Source: an uncultured Clostridiaceae bacterium
GTDB taxonomy: Bacteria; Bacillota; Clostridia; Lachnospirales; Lachnospiraceae
Assembly: GCA_947175805.1 (NCBI GenBank)
Contig: CAMWOF010000025.1
Location: forward strand, 1 to 13,889
Length of the DNA stretch: 13,889 bases
Direction: 5' to 3'
Below are positions 1 through 7,786 of the stretch, piece after piece. How positions within the stretch are numbered: the stretch's first letter is position 1; the number at the start of each line of letters is the position of its first letter. A program made the translations under genes and the position numbers. The notes under the pieces were generated by a model. The model worked only from the letters and a program-made list of their open reading frames with translations. It searched no databases and was not told the origin of the DNA.

Positions 1-1320
1 ATACAAAGGTTTCCGTTCTGCCAGCAACTCTGAAATCCGCTCCCTCGGATTCCCACCCCTAAGCAGCGGTCTTTTGGTATCCCCGTGAAGCCTCCGAAAC
101 GTCTCCTCTGCAGAAGCGCACAGATAAACACAGCTTCCCATGAGCCGGAGCAGACGGACATTTTCCTCCCTGAGAGGCATACCGCCGCCAGTGGCAAATA
201 CCGTATGCTTTACCGTCGCTAACAGCTCCGATAGCACATCTGTCTCCAACTTCCGGAAATAAGCCTCCCCCTTCTCAGCAAAAATGTCAGAAACAGCCAT
301 ACCGGCCTTCTTCTCAATATACGCATCTGTATCAATAAAATCATATTGCAGCATTTTTGCCAACTGCCTGCCTACCGTGGTTTTCCCCGCACCCATAAAG
401 CCGATTAAAATCAGATTATCCTGCCCATGTATCTCATGATATAGCATCTCATAAATATTTTCGCAGGAATGCTCCAGTTCAGACAGAGGAAGCCCTGTCC
501 AGCAGCCATAGGCAATCACACCCTGATACAACAGCATTTTCAAACCGTTATATGCCCTGCCGCCTGCAGCTTTCACCATCTTCATAAATTTTGTCTCCGC
601 AGGATTATAAATCAAATCATAGCCCACAGCAATCTTTTTATAAAAAGCCGCATCCTTAAGCGCCACATCATCTATATCCGGTGCAAGCCCGATGGAAGTC
701 GCCTGAAATACATAAAGCTCCGACTCAGAAATATCAGCATAATCCGTAAGCCGCATGGGAAGCACGGTGCCCCACGTATTCACGGAATCCGCTATCTCCT
801 GTTGAAAGCACGTATTCATAGCATCTGCTATCTCCTGTGCCTTGGACAGCGTGCGGTTCAACAAATAAACCTTAGACGCCCCCTCAAGCAGACACATATA
901 TACCACCGCCTTCGAGGCGCCGCCTGCGCCCAGCACCACCACGGTTCTTCCCGTAAGGGAAATACCCTCGGAGCGCACCGCCCGGCGAAGTCCCTCCATA
1001 TCGGTATTATAGCCCTTGTATCCGCCCTCTACACGAACCAGCGTATTTACGGCGCCGATTGCAGCCGCAGCCGCATCTATCTCCTTTAAGCAGCCTATCA
1101 CCCTCTGCTTGTGCGGCACCGTCACATTCAGCCCGCAAATCCCCAGCCCATAGGCGCCTGCCAAAGCCGCCTCCAGCTTATCCTCCTCCACATGAAAGGG
1201 GAGATAGACCATATTTTGTCCATGTGCCCCACTCAGATAATTATGAATGACCGGTGAAAGCGTATGCTCCACCGGACATCCAATCAATCCCACCGTCTTT
1301 GTTTTGCCATTAATCTTCAT
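1..1320 (-). CDS. aroE/aroK: Bifunctional shikimate dehydrogenase / shikimate kinase fusion (AroE-AroK), 3' end off window
   Basis: Two consecutive shikimate-pathway activities in one cytoplasmic chain: NADPH reduction of 3-dehydroshikimate, then ATP phosphorylation of shikimate. My minus-strand translation gives 440 residues open to the window edge. AroE part (about 1-298): shikimate-binding LSPVIHN at 21-27, NVTVPHK with catalytic Lys71, GAVNT at 89-93, NTD with Asp107, the nucleotide-binding glycine loop GAGGAS at 131-136, NRT at 155-157 and YDLIYNP at 234-240. AroK part (301 onward): Walker A GFMGAGKT at 307-314, DTD at 330-332, FAEKGEAYFRKLE at 347-359, GGG at 378-380 and RPLL at 417-420. 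By family length about 30 C-terminal residues are missing. The ATG at 1320 is the only sensible start because an in-frame TGA lies a few codons upstream; its Shine-Dalgarno is weak. It lies 42 bp after yqeG. Odd points are the fusion itself and a 12-residue tandem duplication in the Rossmann domain. The family calls are secure; activity of both halves is inferred from intact motifs. Confidence 0.95.
   Translation of the reverse strand, partial: MKINGKTKTVGLIGCPVEHTLSPVIHNYLSGAHGQNMVYLPFHVEEDKLEAALAGAYGLGICGLNVTVPHKQRVIGCLKEIDAAAAAIGAVNTLVRVEGGYKGYNTDMEGLRRAVRSEGISLTGRTVVVLGAGGASKAVVYMCLLEGASKVYLLNRTLSKAQEIADAMNTCFQQEIADSVNTWGTVLPMRLTDYADISESELYVFQATSIGLAPDIDDVALKDAAFYKKIAVGYDLIYNPAETKFMKMVKAAGGRAYNGLKMLLYQGVIAYGCWTGLPLSELEHSCENIYEMLYHEIHGQDNLILIGFMGAGKTTVGRQLAKMLQYDFIDTDAYIEKKAGMAVSDIFAEKGEAYFRKLETDVLSELLATVKHTVFATGGGMPLREENVRLLRLMGSCVYLCASAEETFRRLHGDTKRPLLRGGNPRERISELLAERKPLY
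766..837 (-). repeat. Imperfect 36-nt in-frame tandem duplication inside aroE
   Basis: Two adjacent copies (802-837 and 766-801 on the plus axis) encode QEIADAMNTCFQ and then QEIADSVNTWG. In the first 30 bases of each copy 25 match, and the period is exactly 12 codons, so the reading frame is kept. The copies lie directly after the NRT motif of the NADPH-binding domain. They lengthen the AroE half relative to the usual 270-285 residues. Confidence 0.8.
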
Positions 1321-1362
1321 ACTGCAAATTCACACTCACTTCTATTAATGAATCACATTCCT

Positions 1363-1896
1363 CTAATCTCTGTCAGTCTTCGTCCGATTCGCTTTTTTCT
1401 TCATATTCCTGTGATACATCCACAAAATGGGTCTCTCCAGATAACGCTTTAACACAATCTGAATTTCCTCCTTCGGATGTATCGGCTTCACAAGAATACT
1501 AAAAAGCCCTGTCCGTTTTGCGCCCCACACATCCGTAAAAAGCTGGTCGCCTACAAACAGCGTGTCCGCCTCCCCGGTTCCCATCACCGCCATTGCCCGC
1601 TGATATCCCTTTCTTGACGGCTTATCTGCCTTAAAAATATAATGTACCTTGAGTGGCTCGTTAAAGGACGCTACCCGTGGTTCCTTATTGTTAGAAAGCA
1701 GGCATACTGAAAACCCAATCTGCTTCAACCGTTCCATCAGGGCAATAACCCGCTTATCAGGACCAGCATTATGAGGTACCAAGGTGTTATCAATATCAAA
1801 GATAACGCCCCGGTACCCCTTCTCATAATAGGCCTCGAAGTCTATCTCATATGTACTTTTGTACTCCTCGCTTGGGAAAAAAGTATCCAGTATCAT
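1363..1896 (-). CDS. yqeG: YqeG family HAD phosphatase (HAD superfamily, subclass IIIA)
   Basis: A 177-residue cytoplasmic protein of normal length for the YqeG family. HAD motif I is DIDNTL at 34-39 (nucleophile Asp34, acid/base Asp36), motif II is LSNN with Ser68, motif III Lys is in KADKP (Lys92), and motif IV is VGDQLFTD at 115-122. The N-terminus (FFPSEEYKSTYEIDF) and the late LVKPIHP segment are also YqeG-like. There is no cap domain insert, as expected for this subclass, so a small or protein-borne phosphoester is likely, but the physiological substrate is not established. It sits 33 bp after the prepilin gene and 42 bp before aroE-aroK. In Bacillus subtilis yqeG is next to yqeH and the shikimate dehydrogenase gene, which supports the call; yqeH is absent from the interval here. 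The Shine-Dalgarno is weak (AGG before ATG). The C-terminus is very basic (NMKKKANRTK). Confidence 0.92.
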   Translation of the reverse strand: MILDTFFPSEEYKSTYEIDFEAYYEKGYRGVIFDIDNTLVPHNAGPDKRVIALMERLKQIGFSVCLLSNNKEPRVASFNEPLKVHYIFKADKPSRKGYQRAMAVMGTGEADTLFVGDQLFTDVWGAKRTGLFSILVKPIHPKEEIQIVLKRYLERPILWMYHRNMKKKANRTKTDRD

Positions 1897-1912
1897 AACC
1901 TGTCAAATCACT

Positions 1913-1921
1913 CTTATATCA
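1913..1921 (-). promoter_or_regulatory. Possible extended -10 element upstream of yqeG
   Basis: Read on the minus strand the gap before yqeG contains TGATATAAG, an extended -10 (TGn then TATAAG, 5 of 6 to TATAAT), 16 bases before the yqeG ATG. No convincing -35 lies 17 bases upstream. It could give yqeG-aroEK independent transcription, but it may be chance AT-rich sequence. Confidence 0.25.
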
Positions 1922-1929
1922 TGCTAACA

Positions 1930-2430
1930 CTATTGCTTATACGCATCATCTACTTCAGGATAAAGCATGGCGCCGACGCCGTTGGGATTTGCCGCTAAGC
2001 CCGACTGGGAAGTAACCGGTGCGCCCACCACCGTAATCTCAACAGCGTATGCATGCTGTGCAGCATCCCTCTCTACCACCGTAATCATAAAGCTCTGTGC
2101 ATTGTTTTTAGTATACTTCACCTTCGGTATAGAGCCGATATTCTCCAGCAAAAGCTCTTCGTATGGACTATGCGTGGCATCCAAATCCTGAACGTCAATA
2201 GAAAATGGCATACTCTGTGTAAAAATATACTTCGCCACCTCATGGTCAACCACCGCAAGCTGCGCTGCCTTTGCCAAAGTATCCGCCGAATCCAAGTCAG
2301 AAGCAATCCTTGACTTATTTACATATTTAATCAATGTTGGAGCCAATGCACCTGCCAGGATGGCCATAACCGCAATCACGATAATCAATTCAACCATAGA
2401 AAAACCATGATTACTTCTCATATAAATCAT
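1930..2430 (-). CDS. Type IV prepilin, PilA/GspG-like (candidate shaft pilin)
   Basis: A 166-residue prepilin exported to the membrane and expected to be cleaved by a prepilin peptidase after the Gly of HG/FSMVE. The leader is 9 residues from this ATG, or 6 from the in-frame ATG at 2421. The mature N-terminus has Phe+1 and Glu+5, followed by the hydrophobic stretch VELIIVIAVMAILAGALAP, whose helix packs the pilus core; the APTLIKYVNKSRIASDL continuation is typical of major pilins and GspG/ComGC relatives. The mature domain is small, has no cysteine and ends hydrophilic (EVDDAYKQ). AAGGGAG lies 3 bases before ATG 2430 and 12 before ATG 2421, so the start is not fully settled. Unlike the other prepilins here it has its own promoter and lies beyond a terminator, which fits a subunit needed at a different level. 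It appears to be the first gene of a unit with yqeG and aroE-aroK. The prepilin class is certain; the shaft-pilin role is inferred. Confidence 0.9.
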   Translation of the reverse strand: MIYMRSNHGFSMVELIIVIAVMAILAGALAPTLIKYVNKSRIASDLDSADTLAKAAQLAVVDHEVAKYIFTQSMPFSIDVQDLDATHSPYEELLLENIGSIPKVKYTKNNAQSFMITVVERDAAQHAYAVEITVVGAPVTSQSGLAANPNGVGAMLYPEVDDAYKQ

Positions 2431-2463
2431 ACTCTCCCTTCACTCATAAATATAACTGTATAT

Positions 2464-2492
2464 ATCATATCACAAATAGACCTGTAGGTAAA
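2464..2492 (-). promoter_or_regulatory. Sigma-A-type promoter for the small prepilin gene
   Basis: On the minus strand TTTACC (2487-2492; 4 of 6 to TTGACA) is separated by exactly 17 bases from TATGAT (2464-2469; 5 of 6 to TATAAT). The -10 is preceded by TGA, making it an extended -10. It lies about 35 bases before the prepilin ATG and just past the terminator of the preceding gene, where a new promoter is needed. Confidence 0.65.
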
Positions 2493-2494
2493 GT

Positions 2495-2527
2495 AAAAAA
2501 AGAGGCGAATTGTAACAATCCGCCTCT
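2495..2527 (-). terminator. Intrinsic terminator after the giant secreted-protein gene
   Basis: The inverted repeat at 2501-2527 forms a 7-bp stem AGAGGCG/CGCCTCT, one mismatch, then about 4-5 further pairs ATTG/CAAT with a tiny loop. On the minus strand it is followed at once by a T run (2495-2500, continuing T-rich). It begins 12 bases after the stop codon at 2540. The plus-strand reading lacks a T tract directly after the stem, so it works for the minus strand only. Confidence 0.9.
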
Positions 2528-2539
2528 AAAAAATATTTT

Positions 2540-5500
2540 TTATAAATCATTGATAACATCCTGCAGATGGAATCTGAACGAATGATTTTCTATTGAATTA
2601 TCTGTCATATCAAACAAATCACCGACCAGCTCAATCTTTATCTTCTCCATCAGCACCTCTCCATTGCTGTCCGTAACCTCAACATAAACATATGCGCCTT
2701 CATCATATCCGTCAAAGTATTCCGGCTTCAGCACAATGCTGTCGGAAATCTTATCCTTGTTTGTAGAATCAATGTAGTAAACCTTACCGCTGTCAATCAC
2801 ATCTGCACCATAATTGTAAATCACCGCCACATCATCCTTGGCATCTACTTCCCCGTCACCATTTTGATCATACTTGAAGTAAATTCTGGCAGATGCAATG
2901 GTTGCGGAAGGATCCACGGTCGCCATAAAGCCAAAGCGAATCGAATCCGTCATGCTGGATACCTCAATATACGGCTCGCCATCCGAATTTTGCAAAATAT
3001 ATTTATTACTTGCAGATGGCACTACCTTCTTGCTGTCCGGATCATATATCTTCAGCGAAGGTTTTAATGCCCTCTTTCTCGCTGAGTTACAGATAATATT
3101 AATGAACAGCATACGCTCGTCATTATTATCCGTAAGCGGTCCGGTTACCTTTGCATGACCGGCGCCACAATAAGATACATTCCCCTTTGTGTAAATAAAG
3201 TATTCATCTGCGGAATCACCCGGATTCGCTGCATACATGGAACCATACTCCGGATTTGTATCAGAACCGGCTAATGTATACCAGGTAACCACCTCGTCGT
3301 CCTCCATATCAAGCGCCAGGTACTGACCGTGTGTCAGGGAGATATTGAGCTTATCACTAATCGTAAACGGATAGCTGGTAATAATACCCCTGTTCACCTG
3401 CGTTGCACGGTTAGAGGAAAAATTCTTCGCTTTTACATTGGTCATATAAGTCTTGACATCCATAGACCAGTTTGTCAGCTCATTCCACAAATTCAACTGC
3501 GCATATTTATACGGCGCTGCCTTTACACCCTTAGCTGCCCCTTTGCTCTGGTAAACCGCAAAATGTGTAGACATACCTATCAGAGAACGATTGAACTTAT
3601 CGTACTTCATCATATCCCCATAGGTTGACATCCGGGTCAGGAAATACTTTGAAGAGTCGTATCCCTTATCTACCGTATACCCATTGCTGTCTCCAGCAGA
3701 AGCTGTCATATGGTAACGGTTTAATCCAAACGCATCCCGCAGCGTCTTCGTCATATTCACTGCGCCCTTGTTCGTTCTTGCCATCGTATCATGGAATAAG
3801 AGCATATTGCCGCCTGCCGCCTCATAATCCTTCAGCTTGTCACAGACAGACTGCGTCAAATCCTGTTCGCCAAAGTTCTCAGCCGCACCAATAACAATAA
3901 CGCCGTACACATCTTGCATCCAGTCCTTGCCGAAGGAAGCGCGGTAAGCCTCCCAGTATTCCTCGAGCTTAAGAACCTCATAGCTCTTGGCATCCGCCCA
4001 CTTCTGATAATAGTAATTGAAGCCACACTGTGAATCCAACTGATACTGCTTATCGTCCACGGTAAAGGTTACGGTCGCAGGTCCATAGCCAGGACCGACA
4101 TAGGCAAACGGATCGTTGCTGCGCCATGCCGTCTTGTTCTGGGAGAACAGGTCATGATAATCCCCTGACTCTAACACCTCTGAAAAGACATTCCAGTCTG
4201 TTACACTATTTCTCACGATTTGCGGCATCTCACTCTGGTGTCCGGCAAGATACTGCAGGATATTCCTTACATCCTTCTCCACAGTCTCTGTCTGTGTAAC
4301 CAGATTCAAGTACTCCTCATAAATCTCTGCTGCGGCATTCATTTTTTCTGCTTTCTTGGCATCCACTGCAGCTTTTGCCGCTTTCGCAGCATCCTGGTCA
4401 TCACCATTCTTGAGCTTCTCATACTTCTCCTGCAGTGCGGCAACCTCATTTGTGGCTGCGCTGCAGTACTCCTTATTCATGGCGTCCAAATCCTCCGGAC
4501 AGAAGATATCAATGTCAAACTCAAAATCGCCGTCCTCGCCGCTTAAGGTATCCGCCAAGTTAGAACTCCAGTCATCATACTGAAGCTTGCTGTCATATTT
4601 CCAGAGACCGAAATCATGCTGGTGCAGACCAATTCCAAAATGAAGCTGGTCATTGTTCTTCGCTTCATCAATCAGCTTTAAAACAGTAGAACGGAACCTA
4701 TATGGCGTCCCTTTGTTAGCAGAAGTTGTATTCTGCAGGGAATTAATCTCCGCTGATGCCCCATAATTCTGGTACATGGCGCCAATATAAGTCTCAAAAC
4801 CATCAGAAGGCTTTGCACCGCTGTTCAAATGCCCTTCATAAAGTCCCAGCGTATTATAAAGCTGGCATCCTGTACAGAAATAGAGTGTCGTTGCAGACTG
4901 CTGGGTAGAGCCCTGTGGTATAATCTGCAAGATGTGAACCAAATCCTTCTCACTGCTGGTTCTCACCACCTTGGAAATCGCACCGTAGCTAATTGAAGGG
5001 CCTGTTCCCTCTGCCATATCCGCCACAGCCACAAGCTTCCAGCTAATCGGTCCGTAGAAATCATTATCCAGCGCATAAGTAAGAACGCCTGTGCCTTTCC
5101 CGCTGGCATCAATATGAACCTTTACACCATCAGTCGACACCTTTTCATTTTCAGTGAACAAACCGTTACTGTCATCATCAATATACAGATATACAGTAAA
5201 GCCGGTAATATTCGGATTCCCGTTCGTCAAAAGCTCAAACTCAAAGACAAGATTGCCGCTTTGCAGGTAAGAGCTTGGTGTATTTGCGACATAAACGCTC
5301 GGCATTTTCGTAATATTCATCGTCGGCCTTTTCACAGCTTTTTGGATGAAAGTCTTCAACTCATAGCCTGCCGTATCTGTCGCATCGTACGGATTAACTG
5401 GCCCCGTAAAAGGCTCCTCTTCCCATACACCCTTCGCATCCTTAATATAATATGGAAGCAATTCGCCGTCATTAAACACCTCAACATAATCCGAACCGCT

Positions 5501-7780
5501 GATTGCGCTGCTGCCATAGTATCCTGTCAAGTTTGCAATACGGATTGTATCATCCTTATCGAAGTCCACCAGTACATTTGAAGGTGCATTAATTGCAAAG
5601 TTCTTTCCACCGGCAACTCCCTTTGGATTCAAAGCATACTCTAAAAGCGCAAACATATTGGAATCCGGATCTATCATGGAATTCTGGTACATATCCGCCA
5701 TACCCATTACCGACTTGTATGCCGCCGTAATATCATCACTAAACACAATTGGCATACCAGCATCAATATATGCCTTCAAATCATCCAGATTCCTGGAGGT
5801 AATATCAATACCGCCGGTATCTGCTACAGTTTTCTTACTCCAATCGCCATTCGCAGTAATCCCATATAAATCATCCGCTGCCGCCACATAGGCACCGGTA
5901 TGGGAGTACATCTGGTAGAAGGCATATCCCGTCTGACCATCCAGATAATAGCCGTACCAATCCTGCCAGCCGGTTTCCCCCGACGGCCCCTTTTTGGTGA
6001 TGACATGATCAACCCCGTCGGCATCCGTATAAATTGTCCCTAATAAATGATCACTATTACCATTCCAGTCCTTTTGAATCGTCACGAAATTACGGGAAAT
6101 ATACTGAGAAATATAATCCGAATCACCGTTCACAAAATTGTAGCTGTCTGCATCTGTCAGGGCTGAAATATTGCCGCCGATATATACTAAATCATATTTA
6201 TCTACCACCGTATTCTTAATGCCCTGAAACTCCTCAACAGACATCTGTACCAAATCAATGTCACTCGCCTTCAGACCGGTCAGTGCCATAATTTTTTCCA
6301 CCGTCAATTCAAAGGCATAATACTCACCATCCGGCGGCGTCATCTCCTTAGAATTCTTATAAACATTATCCGGCTTTGTATAATAGGCATCCTTCTTTTT
6401 GGCAAGCTCCAAATCAATCGGATATGCCGGCTGAAGCTCTAACACCGTATACTTCTTTCCGGAAGCGGAATTTACGCCCCATTCACGGTAGGTGCTCGCC
6501 TTTAACAGCTCTGCCACCTCATTTGCCGCCTCCTGTGTCCCAGCTGGATCTGCAGCCATGGAATCAAAGAAGGTATAGGTGGACAGCATAACATTTTTGT
6601 AAAGAGAAATGCCATCCGAAGAAGCTACCGTATATAACAGTTCTGAATAATTAGATTCATTTGTCGTATCAGGCGCTGCTGCTGCTGCCTCCAGTGCCTC
6701 CGGATAAATCACATGCTTTTTCGCATAAGATACAACTGAAATCGCATTATATATATCCGCAGTCATTGCGTCATAAGTATCATTCTCAATAAAAACAAAG
6801 TCATATCCATCCGCAAAACTAGCATCCGCAATCTCTGTATAGGATTTCCGCTCTACCTTTACAGAAGACGGCTGTGGTCCTCTTTTGTAATAAGCATTAT
6901 CTTTAAAGGTAGTACCTGTGCTTAGCTGACTGGTTATCGCTGACGCATTACCGTCACCATAAATCACTAATACCTTGGACTCCCTCACAGCTTCAAGCTC
7001 CAGAGGAATATATACGGAACCTTTTCTGTTTAAGAAATTCTCTAAGGTAACATTGTTTCCCCACTTGAAGGTACGGAACTTAATATAATTCCCCTTCAAT
7101 ACGTTTGTGGCAAGCGCATTCATGGAATATGGGTTCTCCGTAACCGCCGCTGAACCTGCCCAGTCAATAATTAACGGCTTATAATCGCCAACTGCATACG
7201 GCTGTAAAACCTTATGGATATCCTCCGGAATATCGTTATCCGATGTAAAAGGCTTACTTGGGTCATTGCTGATTACAATCAAATCTGCAATCGTAACCCG
7301 GCTGTAGTCACGGGAAGCCGCTGTCACCAGGGCATTCATATCCGCAACCGTCAGCACATCAATCTGAACCGTCGCCTGCGTGCCACCCTCACCGGTAAAG
7401 GTCTTTGGCATCTTGTGCTGTTCATCGCTGCTATTCGCATTGATTACATGTTCCGTGAAATCGCCGTTTTCCACATAAGACTTCAGGCTTGTATTCTTAT
7501 TGCCATTGGAAACAATCTGCACAATGTGGAAAATTCTCTCACTGTCCGGCAAGGTCGTATCATTTGCCTTGTCAATAATATGGTCAATGTTTGTCAACGT
7601 GTCAGCCAGAACATCATCCGCCCCACTCAAGGGAGCAGCAGCCTTTACTGTCTGCTTCTCATTCGTGGATGACGTCAGGTTTTCCCCTCCCGCAAATGAG
7701 TATGAAACGACGGTAGCAGAGACTGCAATTGCAAATATCATGGTCAATGTTAAAATTACAATTTTCTTTACATTTGACAT
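2540..7780 (-). CDS. Giant secreted multidomain protein, DUF5057-like, with EF-hand-like calcium loops
   Basis: A 1746-residue exported protein of unknown function. The N-terminus MSNVKKIVILTLTMIFAIAV...SYSFA/GG is a signal peptide (about 1-30). Three modules each open with a hydrophobic strand: IFHIVQI (about 82), YTVLELQP (about 445) and LVHILQIIP (about 947). They contain Rossmann/GATase-like strands such as YDFVFIEND, YDLVYIGGN and YGVIVIGAAEN, followed by loops like LKAYIDAGMPIVFSDD. This pattern resembles DUF5057 proteins of Clostridia; that is my recollection of the family, not a search. Two beta-rich Ig-like segments each carry an EF-hand-type loop, DDDSNGLFTENE (868-879) and DQNGDGEVDAKD (1638-1649). 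A charged Ala/Lys/Glu coiled coil spans about 1095-1180. All eight cysteines are at residue 969 or later, including CTGC at 969-972. There is no LPXTG, SLH or C-terminal membrane segment. Start choice: AAAGGAGG at 7787-7794 is 6 bases from this ATG, and an upstream ATG at 7807 would read through it. It is the last gene of the minor-pilin operon, so a pilus-tip or secreted-effector role is inferred. Confidence 0.85.
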   Translation of the reverse strand: MSNVKKIVILTLTMIFAIAVSATVVSYSFAGGENLTSSTNEKQTVKAAAPLSGADDVLADTLTNIDHIIDKANDTTLPDSERIFHIVQIVSNGNKNTSLKSYVENGDFTEHVINANSSDEQHKMPKTFTGEGGTQATVQIDVLTVADMNALVTAASRDYSRVTIADLIVISNDPSKPFTSDNDIPEDIHKVLQPYAVGDYKPLIIDWAGSAAVTENPYSMNALATNVLKGNYIKFRTFKWGNNVTLENFLNRKGSVYIPLELEAVRESKVLVIYGDGNASAITSQLSTGTTFKDNAYYKRGPQPSSVKVERKSYTEIADASFADGYDFVFIENDTYDAMTADIYNAISVVSYAKKHVIYPEALEAAAAAPDTTNESNYSELLYTVASSDGISLYKNVMLSTYTFFDSMAADPAGTQEAANEVAELLKASTYREWGVNSASGKKYTVLELQPAYPIDLELAKKKDAYYTKPDNVYKNSKEMTPPDGEYYAFELTVEKIMALTGLKASDIDLVQMSVEEFQGIKNTVVDKYDLVYIGGNISALTDADSYNFVNGDSDYISQYISRNFVTIQKDWNGNSDHLLGTIYTDADGVDHVITKKGPSGETGWQDWYGYYLDGQTGYAFYQMYSHTGAYVAAADDLYGITANGDWSKKTVADTGGIDITSRNLDDLKAYIDAGMPIVFSDDITAAYKSVMGMADMYQNSMIDPDSNMFALLEYALNPKGVAGGKNFAINAPSNVLVDFDKDDTIRIANLTGYYGSSAISGSDYVEVFNDGELLPYYIKDAKGVWEEEPFTGPVNPYDATDTAGYELKTFIQKAVKRPTMNITKMPSVYVANTPSSYLQSGNLVFEFELLTNGNPNITGFTVYLYIDDDSNGLFTENEKVSTDGVKVHIDASGKGTGVLTYALDNDFYGPISWKLVAVADMAEGTGPSISYGAISKVVRTSSEKDLVHILQIIPQGSTQQSATTLYFCTGCQLYNTLGLYEGHLNSGAKPSDGFETYIGAMYQNYGASAEINSLQNTTSANKGTPYRFRSTVLKLIDEAKNNDQLHFGIGLHQHDFGLWKYDSKLQYDDWSSNLADTLSGEDGDFEFDIDIFCPEDLDAMNKEYCSAATNEVAALQEKYEKLKNGDDQDAAKAAKAAVDAKKAEKMNAAAEIYEEYLNLVTQTETVEKDVRNILQYLAGHQSEMPQIVRNSVTDWNVFSEVLESGDYHDLFSQNKTAWRSNDPFAYVGPGYGPATVTFTVDDKQYQLDSQCGFNYYYQKWADAKSYEVLKLEEYWEAYRASFGKDWMQDVYGVIVIGAAENFGEQDLTQSVCDKLKDYEAAGGNMLLFHDTMARTNKGAVNMTKTLRDAFGLNRYHMTASAGDSNGYTVDKGYDSSKYFLTRMSTYGDMMKYDKFNRSLIGMSTHFAVYQSKGAAKGVKAAPYKYAQLNLWNELTNWSMDVKTYMTNVKAKNFSSNRATQVNRGIITSYPFTISDKLNISLTHGQYLALDMEDDEVVTWYTLAGSDTNPEYGSMYAANPGDSADEYFIYTKGNVSYCGAGHAKVTGPLTDNNDERMLFINIICNSARKRALKPSLKIYDPDSKKVVPSASNKYILQNSDGEPYIEVSSMTDSIRFGFMATVDPSATIASARIYFKYDQNGDGEVDAKDDVAVIYNYGADVIDSGKVYYIDSTNKDKISDSIVLKPEYFDGYDEGAYVYVEVTDSNGEVLMEKIKIELVGDLFDMTDNSIENHSFRFHLQDVINDL

Positions 7781-7786
7781 TTTTCT

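Noticed and set aside
469..1089. 206-residue plus-strand reading frame opposite aroE
   Set aside because: It is antisense to clear AroE motifs (Lys71 loop, GAGGAS, NRT); its His/Arg/Ile-rich translation has no domain character.
2528..2541. 14-bp perfect AT palindrome A6-TA-T6 at the stop codon of the giant gene
   Set aside because: It is next to the terminator and consists of A and T runs only; an operator function is not supported.
2834..2869. Dockerin domain suggested by the DxNxDG loop
   Set aside because: Dockerins have two such loops in a roughly 60-residue unit; here a single loop sits within a beta-rich domain.
5114..5581. 155-residue plus-strand frame opposite the giant gene
   Set aside because: The minus strand holds one continuous coherent protein here; the plus translation is low-quality shadow sequence without a ribosome binding site.
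3780..6220. Active class I glutamine amidotransferase domains in the giant protein
   Set aside because: The strand/loop pattern recalls that fold, but I see no nucleophile Cys in a nucleophile elbow and no His-Glu pair, so no enzyme activity is called.
7214..7672. 152-residue plus-strand frame opposite the start of the giant gene
   Set aside because: It is antisense to the first module of the secreted protein and has no recognisable motif.
2540..7780. Direct PilY1 homology
   Set aside because: No beta-propeller repeats or PilY1 motifs are visible; only operon position and calcium loops are comparable.
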